Below, piece after piece: positions 38,125-50,147 of a stretch of DNA of 64,000 bases; within the stretch, counting starts at the first letter, position 1; each line of letters starts with the position of its first letter. The notes under the pieces are model-generated. The model worked only from the letters and a program-made list of their open reading frames with translations, was not told the DNA's origin and searched no databases. A program made the translations under genes and the position numbers. Origin of the DNA: Straminergon stramineum (taxonomy: Eukaryota > Streptophyta > Bryopsida > Hypnales > Calliergonaceae); NCBI GenBank assembly GCA_963920665.1, contig OY987263.1, positions 44,737,218 through 44,801,217 on the forward strand, in the 5' to 3' direction.

Positions 38125-39054
38125 CACTACAACAAAATGGGTATTTTATGACTACAATGAGTGGTAAAATCTCAAAATATCACTCATGAAAAAAACACTA
38201 TAGATGACGCGCGATATGATTAGGTCTAGTCATTACCGACTAGTCAAATTTTTCACGAGTCATATTTGTAGTCATATGGGTTGGAGGTATAATTATAAAT
38301 TTATTGCCTACATGGCGTATATGTTGATTATCTTTGGAGGCTTGACTTTTTCTTGAGCTACTCGAGCAAATGAAAAAAAAGCCTACAAGGCACATGACAC
38401 CATGTAGTCATATTTTAAGCTAACGTGGAATATGACTATGGTGAGTTATATTTTGGTTGATGTGGTATATAACTTTTTGTAGTCATATTTTGGGATGATG
38501 TGGGATATGACTTCTATAAGTCATATTTTTGGTTGATGTGAAAAATAACTCTCGTGAGTCATATTTTTTGTCGATGTGAAAAATGAGTCTCATGAGTCAT
38601 ATTCTCTACATGTTGATGTAAAAATGACTCTAGAAAGTCATATTTTTTGTTGATGTGGAATATGATCTTCATGAGTCATATTTTTTATTGATGTGAAATA
38701 TGACTAATGTAAGTCATATTTTTTATTGATGTGAAATATGACTAATGTAAGTCATATTTTGGCTCATGTAGTAGTTCATGTGGATTGTTACTTATAATTT
38801 TATGATTGAATGTAGTTATAATTTTAAAAGTATAGAGTCACATTATTAGTATGATTGTGAGTATTATACAACCACAACGAGTCATATTTTAGATAAGATA
38901 TATTATAAAATATGACTCAAGCAAGTAATATTTGTAATTAGAGTGATTTGAGGTTTATAGTAGCTTTTGTCATAAACTACAATCACCTTCCATACATTCT
39001 AAATTGACTTGAGGCGTTGCAATTATGCATCAACATGGTTTAGCAGCTGAATAA
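38125..39054. mobile_element. Candidate CACTA-type element carrying tandem repeats (right end not found)
   Basis: A CACTACAACAAAATGGG motif at 38125 is very like the terminal repeat of plant CACTA transposons. A second motif, CACTATAAGAAACCCA, starts at 39055. Neither has a convincing inverted partner here, so the boundaries are uncertain. The interior consists largely of a 38-bp tandem array. Confidence 0.35.
38407..38774. repeat. 38-bp tandem repeat, about 9.5 copies
   Basis: Units begin GTCATATTTT and end with a variable tract such as CTCATGA. Most are exactly 38 bp, with one of 41 and one of 37. The last full copies (38675-38712 and 38713-38750) are identical. Unit junctions repeatedly create TGAGTCAT, the core recognised by bZIP (GCN4/AP-1-type) proteins. 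Confidence 0.9.
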
Positions 39055-40485
39055 CACTATAAGAAACCCATTTTTTTTTTTATGTTAGGATTTTGCATTG
39101 GCATGTTGCGCATGATGTTTTTTGACGTCTACGTGGGTGTCCAAAAAATTGTGTTTGAGCAAATGTGCCAAAAACATCAAAAATTTGACTTGACATCAGC
39201 ATGTTTTCTACCAAACATTCGATAAAACATGAGTCAACAAAGTCCTCTAAGGTCGCCATGTGGCTGCCACCTAGGTGCGGGAAGCCAACGTGGACCATTT
39301 TTCATCCGTTGTCTGTCTGTAACCTAGTAGATGATGTGTGATGACATGTGGAGATGATTGATTGGCTGACATAATGTTTGAAGATGTTGATGTGGCATGC
39401 ATTCGAGAGCAACTTCCTTTGTCGTTTGAGGGAAGAAGGGATGTTTTTGATGACATCAACTAGGACATCAGAACGTTTAGAAAAATATTCTAAGGGACAC
39501 TAGTGTGTTTCTCATGATGGTCAGGGTAGACGGAGTGGCGTGTGTAGAGATGCACGTTTGTAATGTATACTGTAATGTTGGATGTCTACTTGAACTAAAA
39601 GAAGTACTCCATGGATGTAATAGGGTGTTGTATTCGTTGTAGGTGATGCTTTTCCTGACATCCATTTTAAAAATTTCTCAAAGACAATTGTGGCATTCAA
39701 AGCATTTACATGCTTGTACGGATAGCTATAGCTTGAGTCCTTGGACATAGAAATGGACAAAATGATGTCCACTTGAACATGAAGTCTAGTGAAGGGAGCG
39801 TTTTGTTAGACAATTAGAAGCATTATAAGACGTTTGAAAGCAAAGCAAATTGTGATGCTGTACTGTCCACTACAATGACGTTGTCTCTCTATTTTCTATC
39901 TCTATGTGTTGCGTTAAGCATCATTGGAAACATTACTTCAAACATAATAGTGTCTGTTGTGAGGTCTGAATGAAGGCAAGGATGCATTCAATAAGTGTCT
40001 CTATGGGCATTTCATTGGACACAAAGGTAAGAGCATGCATGGTGCTTGTGGCCTATCGAATGAGAGTATTTCCTTTACCAACATACACATTTTCAAGATT
40101 AGATTACAAGTGATGATACTTGACATGGGCAATATACACAACTGATTTGTAGCATGAAGAAAAGGCGTTGCCTATAACTTTTTGAAATATTGAAATCACA
40201 AACTCAAAGCACATCAGTTTTCATAGAGGACACTGAAAAGAAAAGAAAGAGGCAAATACAAAACTGTCGATAATTACCCATTACTACTGCTTTAAATTCT
40301 CCACTGTCAGTGTTGACAAGCACACATGAATGCCGCGCATGTGCCATCCCTTCCCGCTGAAGCTGAGATGTCCTTGTTGCACATGATGTTCAGAAAGACG
40401 GTGAGCATCCTGCGAAACACCACTATGACTGAAAGCATGTTTTCTTAGAGAGAGAGCATTTGCAGAAGACATGAAATGAGACAAA
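39055..40485. other. Unassigned intergenic stretch beginning at a CACTA-like end
   Basis: Starts with CACTATAAGAAACCCA but has no matching inverse end. Near 40310-40485 the minus strand has a longer coding-like frame (stop about 40284) which copy 1 of family G interrupts. No family was recognised. Confidence 0.35.
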
Positions 40486-41556
40486 TGTCGTACGAGTAGC
40501 CTGTGGTAAATACCATTTACAACACCCAAATGTGTAAATTAACTCGAAATATTGTCCCAGGGGATTCTAGTATGCTGCTGCAAACCTAGGTTATCTATTC
40601 TACCAACTTAAGCACTCTCTTTCCGGAATCAAATCCGGATTTACTCTTTTTCCGGATTCCGGATCCGTCACTTCACTCACAAATACTAGTTTTTGGTACC
40701 TCTGTTTTACCCTCAGAGGGTCCACCTTTGATTGTATAGAGGGGTAGGGACTCACCACTCGTATTCCTCACACTCTCTTCTCTCTCAAAACTACACAACA
40801 CACACTTAGACCAAATGTTGCACTAGATTGACCGGAAACACTCTCACAACCTTCCGGATGGCCAACCCGGGAGGCAGGTCACTCAGAGCCGTAACAAGTC
40901 TTCTCCACTACAACGACAGACCAACAAAAACCGGAACTGAGATAGGGATTGTAAGTTGTTCTCTAGACTGATCCTAGGGTTTGGCTGACCTTCTGGTAAG
41001 TGATATGGGGTTTTTTCCACTGGCGATTGCTTATCTCCGCATGGAACCCTCCTAGACATTCCGGATCTGCACCCACACCACTCCTAATCGAATTCCTGTT
41101 CTAGGAGTTTAAAGACATGTGCTCAAGACCAAAATCACTAGTCTAGACAATGGCACAAACGTTCCTCACAACTCAGCTCTAAGTTCCCTCATATCCGGAT
41201 TCCTCCTCTCTTCCTCCTCTCTTACACTTCCACACATTCACAAGACAACTCCGGAAAGCTAGATATACAACAGATCGATTCCTGAAGGTCCACTTAGTGG
41301 CTCAGATTAAAAGAAAGGATGACAAAGTATAAACTATAATGCTAGGATGGAATGAAAGGCAACAACTTGCCTCTCACTTAAAAACTCAAAACAACGAAAG
41401 CCAAAAAGGCAAAAAGGACACCTGGAAATCCAAGTGACCACTCACAAACTCCCTGAGAAATCCAGAAAAGTGAGATCCTACAAATCCAGAACCTGGTCCC
41501 ACACTTGGAAATCCGGATCCGGTTCAAAATCCTATCTACCTAAAGAAAGGTCCTAT

Positions 41557-43515
41557 TTACTTCCCCTTTTGCGCTTTCTTCTGGCTGCTCTTGCCTTGAC
41601 TTGCTGGTGCTCTCGTAGACGATCTTGGAGTTGCCTTCGGAGTTGCCTTGATCAGTGTCATCTACAACGCCGCCCGAGTCTGTATCTTCCGGATTTCCGG
41701 AGGAGAGTAGTTTGCTTCTTCCTCGTCCTCGTCCTCTGATCCGGTCCGGTACTCTTCCTCCTCAGACTTCTCAATCTAAGTTATCTCCCTCTCATTCTCC
41801 TCACCTGGAGACGTCTCGTCCAGCACGATGGGCTTGATCTCCTTCCTTGGCTACCGCTCCTCTAGCATATGCTCGAATTCCTCCGGATGAGTCCGGGCCG
41901 GATTCATTAATCCCCTAATCCGCTCCGTCAGTTCACCCCGGGTCTGGGTGCGAGGTGTCGAAAGCAGCTCCTTCTCCAGAAGATGGAATATTGGAACTGG
42001 CGGTGAAACCGTACTCTCCGGCGATGCTAACTCCCTTGTCGTATTCGGCTGCTTGCTTGTCTCGGGCGTTGTCTTCACACTCCTCCGGATTGTCTTCTCC
42101 AGTTGCTTGGAGAAGGGTTCGGTTGAGTACCAGAGAGTCTCCCGCGGGGCTTCCGATTTCAACGGCAATGGCATCGAGGCAGTGAGCTTGACGGGGGTTT
42201 CCGTGTCGAAATGGATCTCCGGAAAGTTGGAGAAGTCCATCATACGGTCGGGGTCGATCTACCCTAGAAGCTGCCTCATTTCCTTCAGTGTAATCTCCAT
42301 CCGCGAGAAGTCCATGAGTATCCGGATCAACTTGGATCCAGTGAGGTGCCCTTCCTTGGTCAACCGGCTTTGGGTTAGAGCCGCCTTCATCACCAGGTCG
42401 GTAGGCTTGTCGACCAACCCGGATAGGTTCTTCAACAACTGCAGAGCTTCTTTCTCTCTCTATTTTGATGCAGCCATCTCCCCTTGAGCCCAGCTCAGTC
42501 TTGCCTGAAGATCCGCTTTCTCCTTCTCTAGGGCTTCAAGCTGTTTGTCCTTCTTCTCAAGAACTTCCGGATTCGGAAGTTTCTTCAAGACGTCGAGGAT
42601 GTCTTCCGGATCTGTCTTCAACTCCCAGCTAATCCTCCTTAGCAGATCCGCTAGGTTCTCGTGCTACTCTTGCGCTTGGAGTACCCAGTTAAACCCAGTC
42701 TTGAAGAATTCGGATATGCTTCCTTCCTCATCCTCGGATATCTTCTGCTGAGCCGGAAGTTTCCCTCGAGATGTCGGATCCGTCGACTTCTGTCGCTTCC
42801 GCTCCAGGAGTTTCTCGTCCTCTTTCGGATGCTCTGCTGTTACTTCTTTTGTGAGGCCGTACTGGAGGATGGTCGCTCCGGTGTTGTACTCCACCATTTC
42901 CGCATCGTTGAGAAGCTCTGCGTGGTGGTATAGATGGAAAAGATACGGCCCTATGGGGCTAGTCTTTCCCTTTCCTACGTTGGCGGCAAGCTTGGCGACT
43001 ACTGATCCAATAACCTTGCCCCAACTGACTGGTATACCCTCAAAAGCACCAAAGATGGTGTTTGCTACTGTAACCGTAACTTGGATAGGCTTTTCCAGAT
43101 ATAGGGTAGGGATCAGGAACTCTAGTACATGCCTCTACCGTGCATCCAGGCAATCACTAATCGCATACCCTTCCTTGGAATGGGCAACGTTCCTAAACTT
43201 CCCAACCGTAAACTTATCTATCCGGGAAGCTAAACTGGATCCCTTTTTAGGGAATCCGTAAACTTTAGCCCAGACTTCATCAGTCCAGGTTGTAGGCCTT
43301 CCTCTCACCATCAACTCATACTAGTTTGAGGCTCCTACAATCAACTCCTGGATCATCTGGTCATTCTTTACGGTCTATGGCCGTAGGAATAGACCGACAC
43401 AACCTATCTCACTGAGGTCATCCTTTAGTTGGGATCTCTCTCTCAGCCTTTCCGGAATGGTTGGACAAACTATCCGGCCCGTGACCAAAGTCTTCCGGAT
43501 ATCTCCCTCCGCCAT
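41557..43515 (-). pseudogene. Family G ORF, copy 1, with in-frame stops
   Basis: Begins MAEGDIRKTL and ends KKAQKGK-stop, about 652 residues. Alignment by eye with copies 2 and 3 shows several stop codons in place of Gln or Trp codons (for example before TVKND and YEL, and after CLDAR). Features: a conserved N-terminal part (TIPERLR, DDLSEIGCVGLF), a middle part with ISEFFKTGFNWVLQAQE, a predicted coiled coil, an acidic tract and a Lys/Ala/Thr-rich basic tail. No CCHC knuckle, protease, RT or integrase motif is visible. The protein is unknown to me; a gag-like role is only a guess. Confidence 0.6.
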
Positions 43516-43858
43516 CTCAAATTGCTCAGAAATCTGCGTATACTCTAGCTTCTCATCTGAGTACTAACTCACCAGTCTTTCACTCAACTATACAGGCACA
43601 AAATAGTTGTGGAGAAAGAGGAAGAACAAATGAGAGTGGCGGGGTTAAGTACTCATCAAAATACTGACTCTTCGTAAAGCGGACCGTTTACTCGTAACGG
43701 GTTCCTATTTTCTAGACCGGAAGTCTAGTCTGTAGGCTGTCGCTATCCAGGTTTCCGGAATCTAGATCCGTCTTGGATCCCGTTACGGATTACCTGCAAT
43801 ATCCTCTTAGTCTTACTAAGTTGTTTAGGCTAAGAGGATTCTAATACTTTTTGTCTAT

Positions 43859-44911
43859 GGGTGATTGCAAGAAACACCTGCTAGTTTTGTTGCATTTTTT
43901 TTTTGGAGCGCTATAACTTTTGAATTATAAATCCAATTCCAAAACCAAAAAAACTATTTCTAGATATCTTTTTGTTATTGTATTCCTTATTTTTCAGAAA
44001 TTTTAAAAAATCCTTTTATATTTAAAAGTCAATTTTGTTAATATGTCACACTTTGACGTTTAGGGGTTTTTTATATGATTGAGTGGTTTAAATTAGTGAT
44101 TTTCAGCTGAAATTTCTATGGTATATTAGTTTAGTAGGCATACATGTGCCTACCAAAGGAAATCTAAAAATTAATTATTTTATACCTCCACGTTTGTGCA
44201 AATAGGCCTCTCTTACGCACGCAATTCTAAACAATACAGATAGTTTTCAACTCATTTTTTTGCTCAAATCTCATCATCAAGAAGTCCTCCCAAATGGCCA
44301 ATTTTTAGTTTTGTTGAAAATTGTTTTTCATATTTTCTACAAATTAAAACGTCAAAGTATATATTTTCTTTGCTAGAATTTTATGTCCCAAAATATGTCA
44401 TGGAAAATACATACTTTGACGTTTTAATTTGTAGAAAATATGAAAAACAATTTTCAACAAAACTAAAAATTGGCCATTTGGGAGGACTTCTTGATGATGA
44501 GATTTGAGCAAAAAAATGAGTTGAAAACTATCTGTATTGTTTAGAATTGCGTGCGTAAGAGAGGCCTATTTGCACAAACGTGGAGGTATAAAATAATTAA
44601 TTTTTAGATTTCCTTTGGTAGGCACATGTATGCCTACTAAACTAATATACCATAGAAATTTCAGCTGAAAATCACTAATTTAAACCACTCAATAGTATAA
44701 AAAACCCCTAAATGTCAAAGTGTGACATATTAACAAAATTGACTTTTAAATATAAAAGGATTTTTTAAAATTTCTGAAAAATAAGGAATACAATAACAAA
44801 AAGATATCTAGAAAAGTTTTTTTGGTTTAGGAATTGGATTTATAATTCAAAAGTTATAGCGCTCCAAAAAAAAAACGCAATGAAACTGGTAGGTGTTTCT
44901 TGCAATCACCC
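43859..44911. mobile_element. Palindromic MITE, 1,053 bp, CTAT target duplication
   Basis: The ends GGGTGATTGCAAGAAACACC and its inverse match the 32.0-kb MITE. The two halves (about 43859-44380 and 44390-44911) are nearly perfect inverse copies around a short centre. CTAT flanks both sides (43855-43858 and 44912-44915). Copy 2 (about 50064-50067) and copy 3 (about 63200) of the host element have the same site with a single CTRT, proving insertion into copy 1. No coding sequence. Confidence 0.9.
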
Positions 44912-44999
44912 CTATTAGAAATTTTGAAAAATTCTACATAGTTATTCACTCCTAAATACTAACATGGTGACTTTTAAGATTACGGCTCACGACAATAAA

Positions 45000-45534
45000 C
45001 ATAAGGCTGAATTAAACTTGGCAGTGTCATCTCTTCTATGCTCCCTCTCCTTTTCTGGGTTGCTCTGTTGCCTTGGGAGGAGTGGGCTTCACTACCTTTG
45101 TAGTGGTTGCTTTTGTAGAGTTAGCAGGAGGCGCAAACTTTGTTGCCTTGGTGGTGGAAATGTTTCTTGTCCCACGGTTGGATCGCAGAGAAGACGCTGA
45201 TGATGGGAGGTTTGTCAACTACAAGCATATGAACAAAACATTTACATTGTAAGAAGGGACAGAGGTCCTCATCATAGAAATTCATTCAGGAACGCAATGC
45301 TGATGAAGACATCCATGCAAACATCAATGTGAAGCCCATCAATCCTACAACACAATCTACTACGTGAAAAATATCTCCTGCATGGTGTTCTGTTGTGCTG
45401 CCAAAAGTGGTGGCGATTCTTAGACAAGTTGAACTTTTGTCACCGCAATCAAATATAGGTCCGTCAGGTCTACACTGGATTGAACACTGTCCTTGTCCAT
45501 GTCCTTTACAAGTGTAGGGGGAGCAACCCTCCAT
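45000..45534 (-). other. Unidentified coding-like segment, Cys-rich
   Basis: On the minus strand, 45534-45286 is an 82-codon frame beginning MEGCSPYTCKGHGQGQC with eight cysteines in its first half and a hydrophobic stretch (VVDCVVGLMGFTLMFAW) near the end. Downstream, 45218-45036 is open and ends in a Pro/Thr/Lys-rich tail (PTPPKATEQPRKGEGA-stop). They could be exons of one small gene or a captured fragment between two repeats. No family recognised, and no splice pair is certain. Confidence 0.25.
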
Positions 45535-46644
45535 ATGATTGGCAATGCCGCTTTGGAGGGCCTTTAGTTCAAGTCATTTTTGATACTAACCTATGTCGCT
45601 AGTCCTTTGAGAGTCAAGGTCCCTTCCTTTCTATTCCTAACATTGACGTGATACTCCTTAGTGAGAGACACGAGGGTGTGAGGGTAGTGGGTCCCGCTTG
45701 TACGACGAAGCTTTGAACCCCCTTGGAGTAAAATAAGTCCTAATGGTGTGTTAAAAAGGGGAACGACAACAAAGCTTTGAACCTCCTTGGGGTAAAAAGT
45801 CTTAGTGATGTGTTAAAACTACCTCATGGAAGAATCATGAGACCACGTGGTCCATTTCCCCACAAGGTTTAGTTCCCAAAACATGTTGGGAATAAACCAA
45901 GGTTTAGGCCCAAAAAAGTAGGAGTAGAGGTCAAAGTTGAATATGAGAAGTAGTGAGTGAGAAATAGAGTGCAGCCTTTGCACTAACCATGTACATGGCC
46001 TCTCGCACCCCCTCTAGAGATTAGCAAGAAAATCGGTAAAATGGAAAACTAGTCCAACATAGTCTAGTACCAATCCAGCACCCAGATCGGCTTCCAATAT
46101 CCAACACCCGACCTCCCGATATTTGAGAAGGGATAGGGCCGGGCATTGGACTTTCGCCAGGGGCTATCCAATCATTACGAGGGTTCCGGTTGGCCATCGG
46201 GCTATGTTAGGGTCTCCTAGTCATTACGAGGGTCTTGGCTGGTTGGGCATTGAGCTCCATGAGGCGCTCCCAGACATTACGAGGGTCCTGGTTGGGCCTT
46301 GGACGCCGGACCAGGGGCGACCAGTCATTGTGGGAGAAAGGGGGATTATGGACTTAAGCTAGGGGCTGTCCAAGGCTGAGAGGGGAAAAGGCTGTCCAAA
46401 GCTGAAGAAAGGTGGTCCGGTAATTAAGGTGGGAAGAAAAGAGGAGGCCAACAAGACACATCCAATTGCACTAAACAAACCGTCAGGGTGAGGAATCCAA
46501 CTCCCTCTCTCCTATAAACATTACCAAAACAATGACTAGGTGGCCAAAAAAATGAGGGAGTGACAAGAGGAAAGACAATTTGAAGGATAGGAGAGGAAGT
46601 AGATAAGATAGGAGGTGAAATCCTCAAGGCTTACTTAAGCCCTT
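45480..46644 (+). mobile_element. LTR family Y, copy A, first part
   Basis: Homologous blocks (GTGGGTCCCGCT, then CGAAGCTTTGAACCC repeated, TTAGTGATGTGTTAAAA, ACCACGTGGTCC, AACATGTT.GG) recur inverted at about 53000-54120 and directly at about 59560-60640. It is interrupted at 46640-46644 (CCCTT) by family G copy 2 and resumes at 50148. The upstream limit is truncated near the Cys-rich segment. Confidence 0.7.
46174..46330. repeat. About 51-bp tandem repeat, three copies, in family Y copy A
   Basis: Units begin CATTACGAGGGT and continue with a TGGTTGG-type block. Spacing is about 49, 53 and 51 bp. Other Y copies carry different tandem units in the corresponding region. Confidence 0.7.
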
Positions 46645-49600
46645 TGTCGTAAGCGCAGTGGAGCGTAAATACCATTACAACACCAAAACGTTGTAAAATG
46701 ACTTGAAGTATCATCTCAAGGAATTCTAGACTATTGTTGCAAGCCAAGGTTATCCGTATTTCCAACTTAAGTACTCTCTTCACCTCTTTTCTCTCTTTTC
46801 CGGATTACTACCTTACCGGAATCCAATCCGGATCCGCTTCTTTCCAGAATCTGGATTCTCTCTTCTCACACATACACTAGTTTTTTGGTGCCTTTGTTTT
46901 ACCCTCAAAGGATCCGACTTTGATCTTGTAGAGAGGTAGGGACTCACCACTTGTATTCCTCACACTCTCTTCTCTCTTTTAACTACACAAAACACACTTA
47001 GACCAAATGTTGCACTCGATCAAACTAAGAACCACTCTTCCAACTTCCTGGATGACCAATTCAGAAGGTAGGTCACTCAAAGCCGTAACCAGTCTTCTCC
47101 ACTACAACAATAGATCAACAAAAACTGGAACTGATGGAGTATTGTTAGTCGTTCACTAGACTGATCCTAAGGTTTGGCAGACCTTCTAGGGAGAATAGGA
47201 TGGGGATTTTTCCGTTGGCAATTGCTTATTTCTATGTGGAACCCTCTTTGGTATTCTGGACTCGCACCCATGCCACTCCTTGCCGGATTTCCATTCCAGT
47301 GTTTTAAAGGTACTACACACAAGACCGTATTTATAGGCCTAAACTATGTCACAAACGTTCCCTCCCAAATTAGATCCAGTCACCTCAGATTCGGATTCCT
47401 CCTTTCTTCCTCCCCTCTCTTACACTTCAACGCTCTCACAAACAAACACAAGAAAATTGGATATACGACAGATCAATTCTTGAATGTCCACTTGGTGGCT
47501 CAGATTAAAGAAAGGATGACAAGATACCAACTATACGCACTAGGATGGAATGAGAGGGCAATAAACTTGTCCCTCATTTAAAAACCCCAAAACCCAAAGC
47601 CAAAAAGCCACCCGGAAATCCAGGTGACCAATCACAGACTTCCCGAGAAATGCGGAAAGTCAGATCCTACAAATTCGGAACCTAGGCCCACGCCTAGAAA
47701 CCTAAATCAGATTCAAAATTCAAATCCTAACTAACTAAAATCCTAACTAACTAAAACCCTAACTATTTCATCTTTTGTGCCTTCTTTTGACTATTCCCGC
47801 CTTGACTTGATGGTGCCCGAATGGATGCCCTTAGAGTTGCTTTTGGAGTTGCCTTCACCGGAATTGTCCTCAATGCTGTCCGGGTCTGGATCTTTCGGAT
47901 TTCTGAAGGCGAGTCTCCCTCTTCCATGTCCTCTTCCTCTTCTTCCTCCTCTAACCCGGTTTGGTACTCCTCTTCTTCAGATTTCTCAATCTGAATGGTC
48001 TCCTTCTCGTCTTCTTCTTCTCCTAGAGAGGTCTCATCCAAAACAATGGTGGTCCTCTGTTGCTTTGGTTGAGGTTGCTGCATATGCTCGAAGCTTTCTG
48101 GATGAGTCTAGGCCGAATTCATTAGTCCTCCAATCTGGTCCACTAGGTCACTCCGCATAAGCAACCTGGGTGTTTGAAGGGTTTCCTTCTCAGGAAGATG
48201 AATCATCGGAATCAGTGGTGAGATGGTAACTTCTAGTGGCGCCAATTCTCGTGCTGTATTCGGCTGCTTGACCGGCTCCCAAATTGTCTTCATGCTCCCC
48301 CAGATGGTCTTCTCTAGCTGAGTTGAAAAGGGCTCGGTTGAATGCTGGAGAGTCTTCCTAGGAACTTCCGATCTGGACAGAAGTGGCAATGATGTTGTTA
48401 ACTTCATCGAAGTTTCCTTGTCAAAGTGGATTTCGAGAAAGTGGGAAAAATCCATGACTCGGTCCAGATCAATTCGCCCTGAAAGCTTACACATCTCCTT
48501 CAACACTAAGTCCATCCTCGATGAGTAGTCAACTAGGATCTGGACTACCTTGGATCCGATCAGATGTCCTTCCTTGATTATCCGGTTCTGGACAAGGGAA
48601 GCCTTGATGATGAGCTCCACGGGACTATCCACCAGATCGGATAGGTTCTTGACAAGCTACAGAGCTTTCTTCTCCCTTTGCTTCATTGTGGCTAACTCCC
48701 CTTGTGCCCAACTTAATTTGGATTGGAGGTCAGTCTTTTCCTTCTCCAAATTCTTGATCTGCTTTTCCTTCCGTCCCAACTCTTCCGAATTCGGAAGTTT
48801 CTTCACGGCGTCGAGTATCTCCGCTAGCTTGACCTTCAACTCTTTGCTAATCCTCTTGAGAAGATCAACCAAATTCTCATGGTACTCCTGCGCTTGTAAA
48901 ATCCAATTGAATTTGGTCTTGAAGAATTCGGAAATATCTTCCTTTGGCTCCTCCGGAACCTTCTCCGGAACAGGGAGTTTCCCTCGTGAAGTCGAATCGG
49001 TCGATTTCCTACGTCTCCGATCTATGAGTTGCTCTTCCTCTTCCGGCTCTTCTTCTTCCTCGAATTCCAATTGCTCTGCTTCTACTTCGTTCATGAGGCT
49101 GTAATGTAGGATTGTAGATCCGGTGTTGTACTCTAGCATTTCTACATCACTCAAAAGTTCCATATAGTGGTAGAGGTAGAACAGGTAAGGGCCAATTGGG
49201 CTGGTCTTAGCCTTTCCTATATTGGTGGCAAGCTTAGAGACCACTACTCCAATGACTTTCCCCCAATTGACTAGTCTGCCCTCCATTGGACCAAAAATGG
49301 TGTTGGCTACCATAACCGTAACTCGGGTAGGCTTTTCCGGATACAAGATCGGAATAAGGAACTCTAAGACCTACTTTTGCCTCCCATCTAGACAGTCACT
49401 AATGGCATACCCTTCTTTAGAATGGGCTACATTCCTAAACTTTCCTACCATGACCTTATTCGTTCGGGAGGCTAATCCGGATCCTTTCCTGGGGAATCTG
49501 TATACCTTTGCCCAAACCTCATCTATCCAAGTTCTGGATCACCTCCTCACTGTCAATTCATATTGATTCGAAGCTCTTATGATGAGCTCCTGAATCATCT

Positions 49601-50147
49601 AATCGTTCTTTACAGTCCATGGCTTAAGAAACAAGCTAACGCACCCTATCGTGCTTAGGTCGTCTTTCAATTGCTACCGGTCCCTCAATCTTTCCGGAAT
49701 GGTCAGACAAATACTGATATCTCCCTCCTCCATCGTAAACCGGAACTAACTGAACTGTTGAAACAATCACTAACTCACTACTTTTTCACTCAACTATACG
49801 AGCGCAAAAATTGCTACGGAAGAAAGAGGGAGGAGAAATGGGAGTGGCAGGGTTAAGTACCCTTCATCCTACTGACCGTTCTAGAAGTGGACCATTTACC
49901 TGTAATGGTTCCCTAGATTCCTAGACCGGAACTCTAGACCATAGGCTATCACTATCTAGATTTCCGGAATCCAGATCTGTCCTAGATCCTTTTATGGAAC
50001 ACCTGGATCATCTTCTCTACCTTAATGCAATGTTTAAGCTAAGAGAATTCTAATTCTATTTGCCTATTGGAAATTTTTTTAAATTCCATACTATTATAGC
50101 CCTATTTTATACTAACCCGGTAGATTCCGAGTTTTCGTCTCGCAACA
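46645..50147 (-). mobile_element. Family G LTR-like element, copy 2 (3,503 bp), nested in family Y
   Basis: On the plus strand it starts TGTCGTAAGCGCAG and ends TCTCGCAACA. Exact 5-bp repeats CCCTT flank it (46640-46644 and 50148-50152). Joining the flanks recreates the uninterrupted order found in family Y copy B at about 52935-52965, so the insertion site is confirmed by an empty site. Content and order match copy 1 without the MITE. Confidence 0.85.
47763..49733 (-). pseudogene. Family G ORF, copy 2, lightly damaged
   Basis: About 656 codons from MEEGDIS to KKAQKMK-stop. Long open parts are 49346-48657, 48632-48108 and 48083-47763, interrupted mainly by single stops (CAG to TAG before LVKNL; TAG near THPE), with more stops in the first 380 nt and a deletion of about 27 nt after the start. 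The middle carries an EEEEEPEEEEQ-type acidic run, a coiled coil (NLEKEKTDLQSKLSWAQGEL) and a basic C-terminus. Function unknown. Confidence 0.65.

Larger units (their letters stand above)
40486..44994 (-). mobile_element. Family G LTR-like element, copy 1 (contains a MITE)
   Basis: On the minus strand it runs from TGTCGTGAGCCGTAATC to CTACTCGTACGACA: TG...CA ends with short inverted TGTCG/CGACA. It is flanked by ACAAA (40481-40485) and ATAAA (44995-44999), a 5-bp target duplication with one change. Without the 1,053-bp MITE and its CTAT duplication it is about 3.45 kb, matching copy 2. It contains a leader of about 0.4 kb, a decayed ORF of about 653 codons and about 1.07 kb beyond it. No RT, integrase or internal LTR pair is visible, so it may be a very long solo LTR. 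Confidence 0.7.

Noticed and set aside
38407..38774. CRISPR-like regular repeat of 38 bp
   Set aside because: The period equals the unit length with no unique spacers; the host context is a transposon-like region of a plant genome.
40284..40529. Minus-strand ORF, or exon of a kelch-like protein in an alternative frame
   Set aside because: Two different frames look coding-like, neither has a clear repeat motif or splice pair, and family G copy 1 interrupts the upstream side.
41434..43261. Plus-strand ORFs across family G copy 1
   Set aside because: They are antisense shadows of the minus-strand ORF, which is the frame conserved among the three copies.
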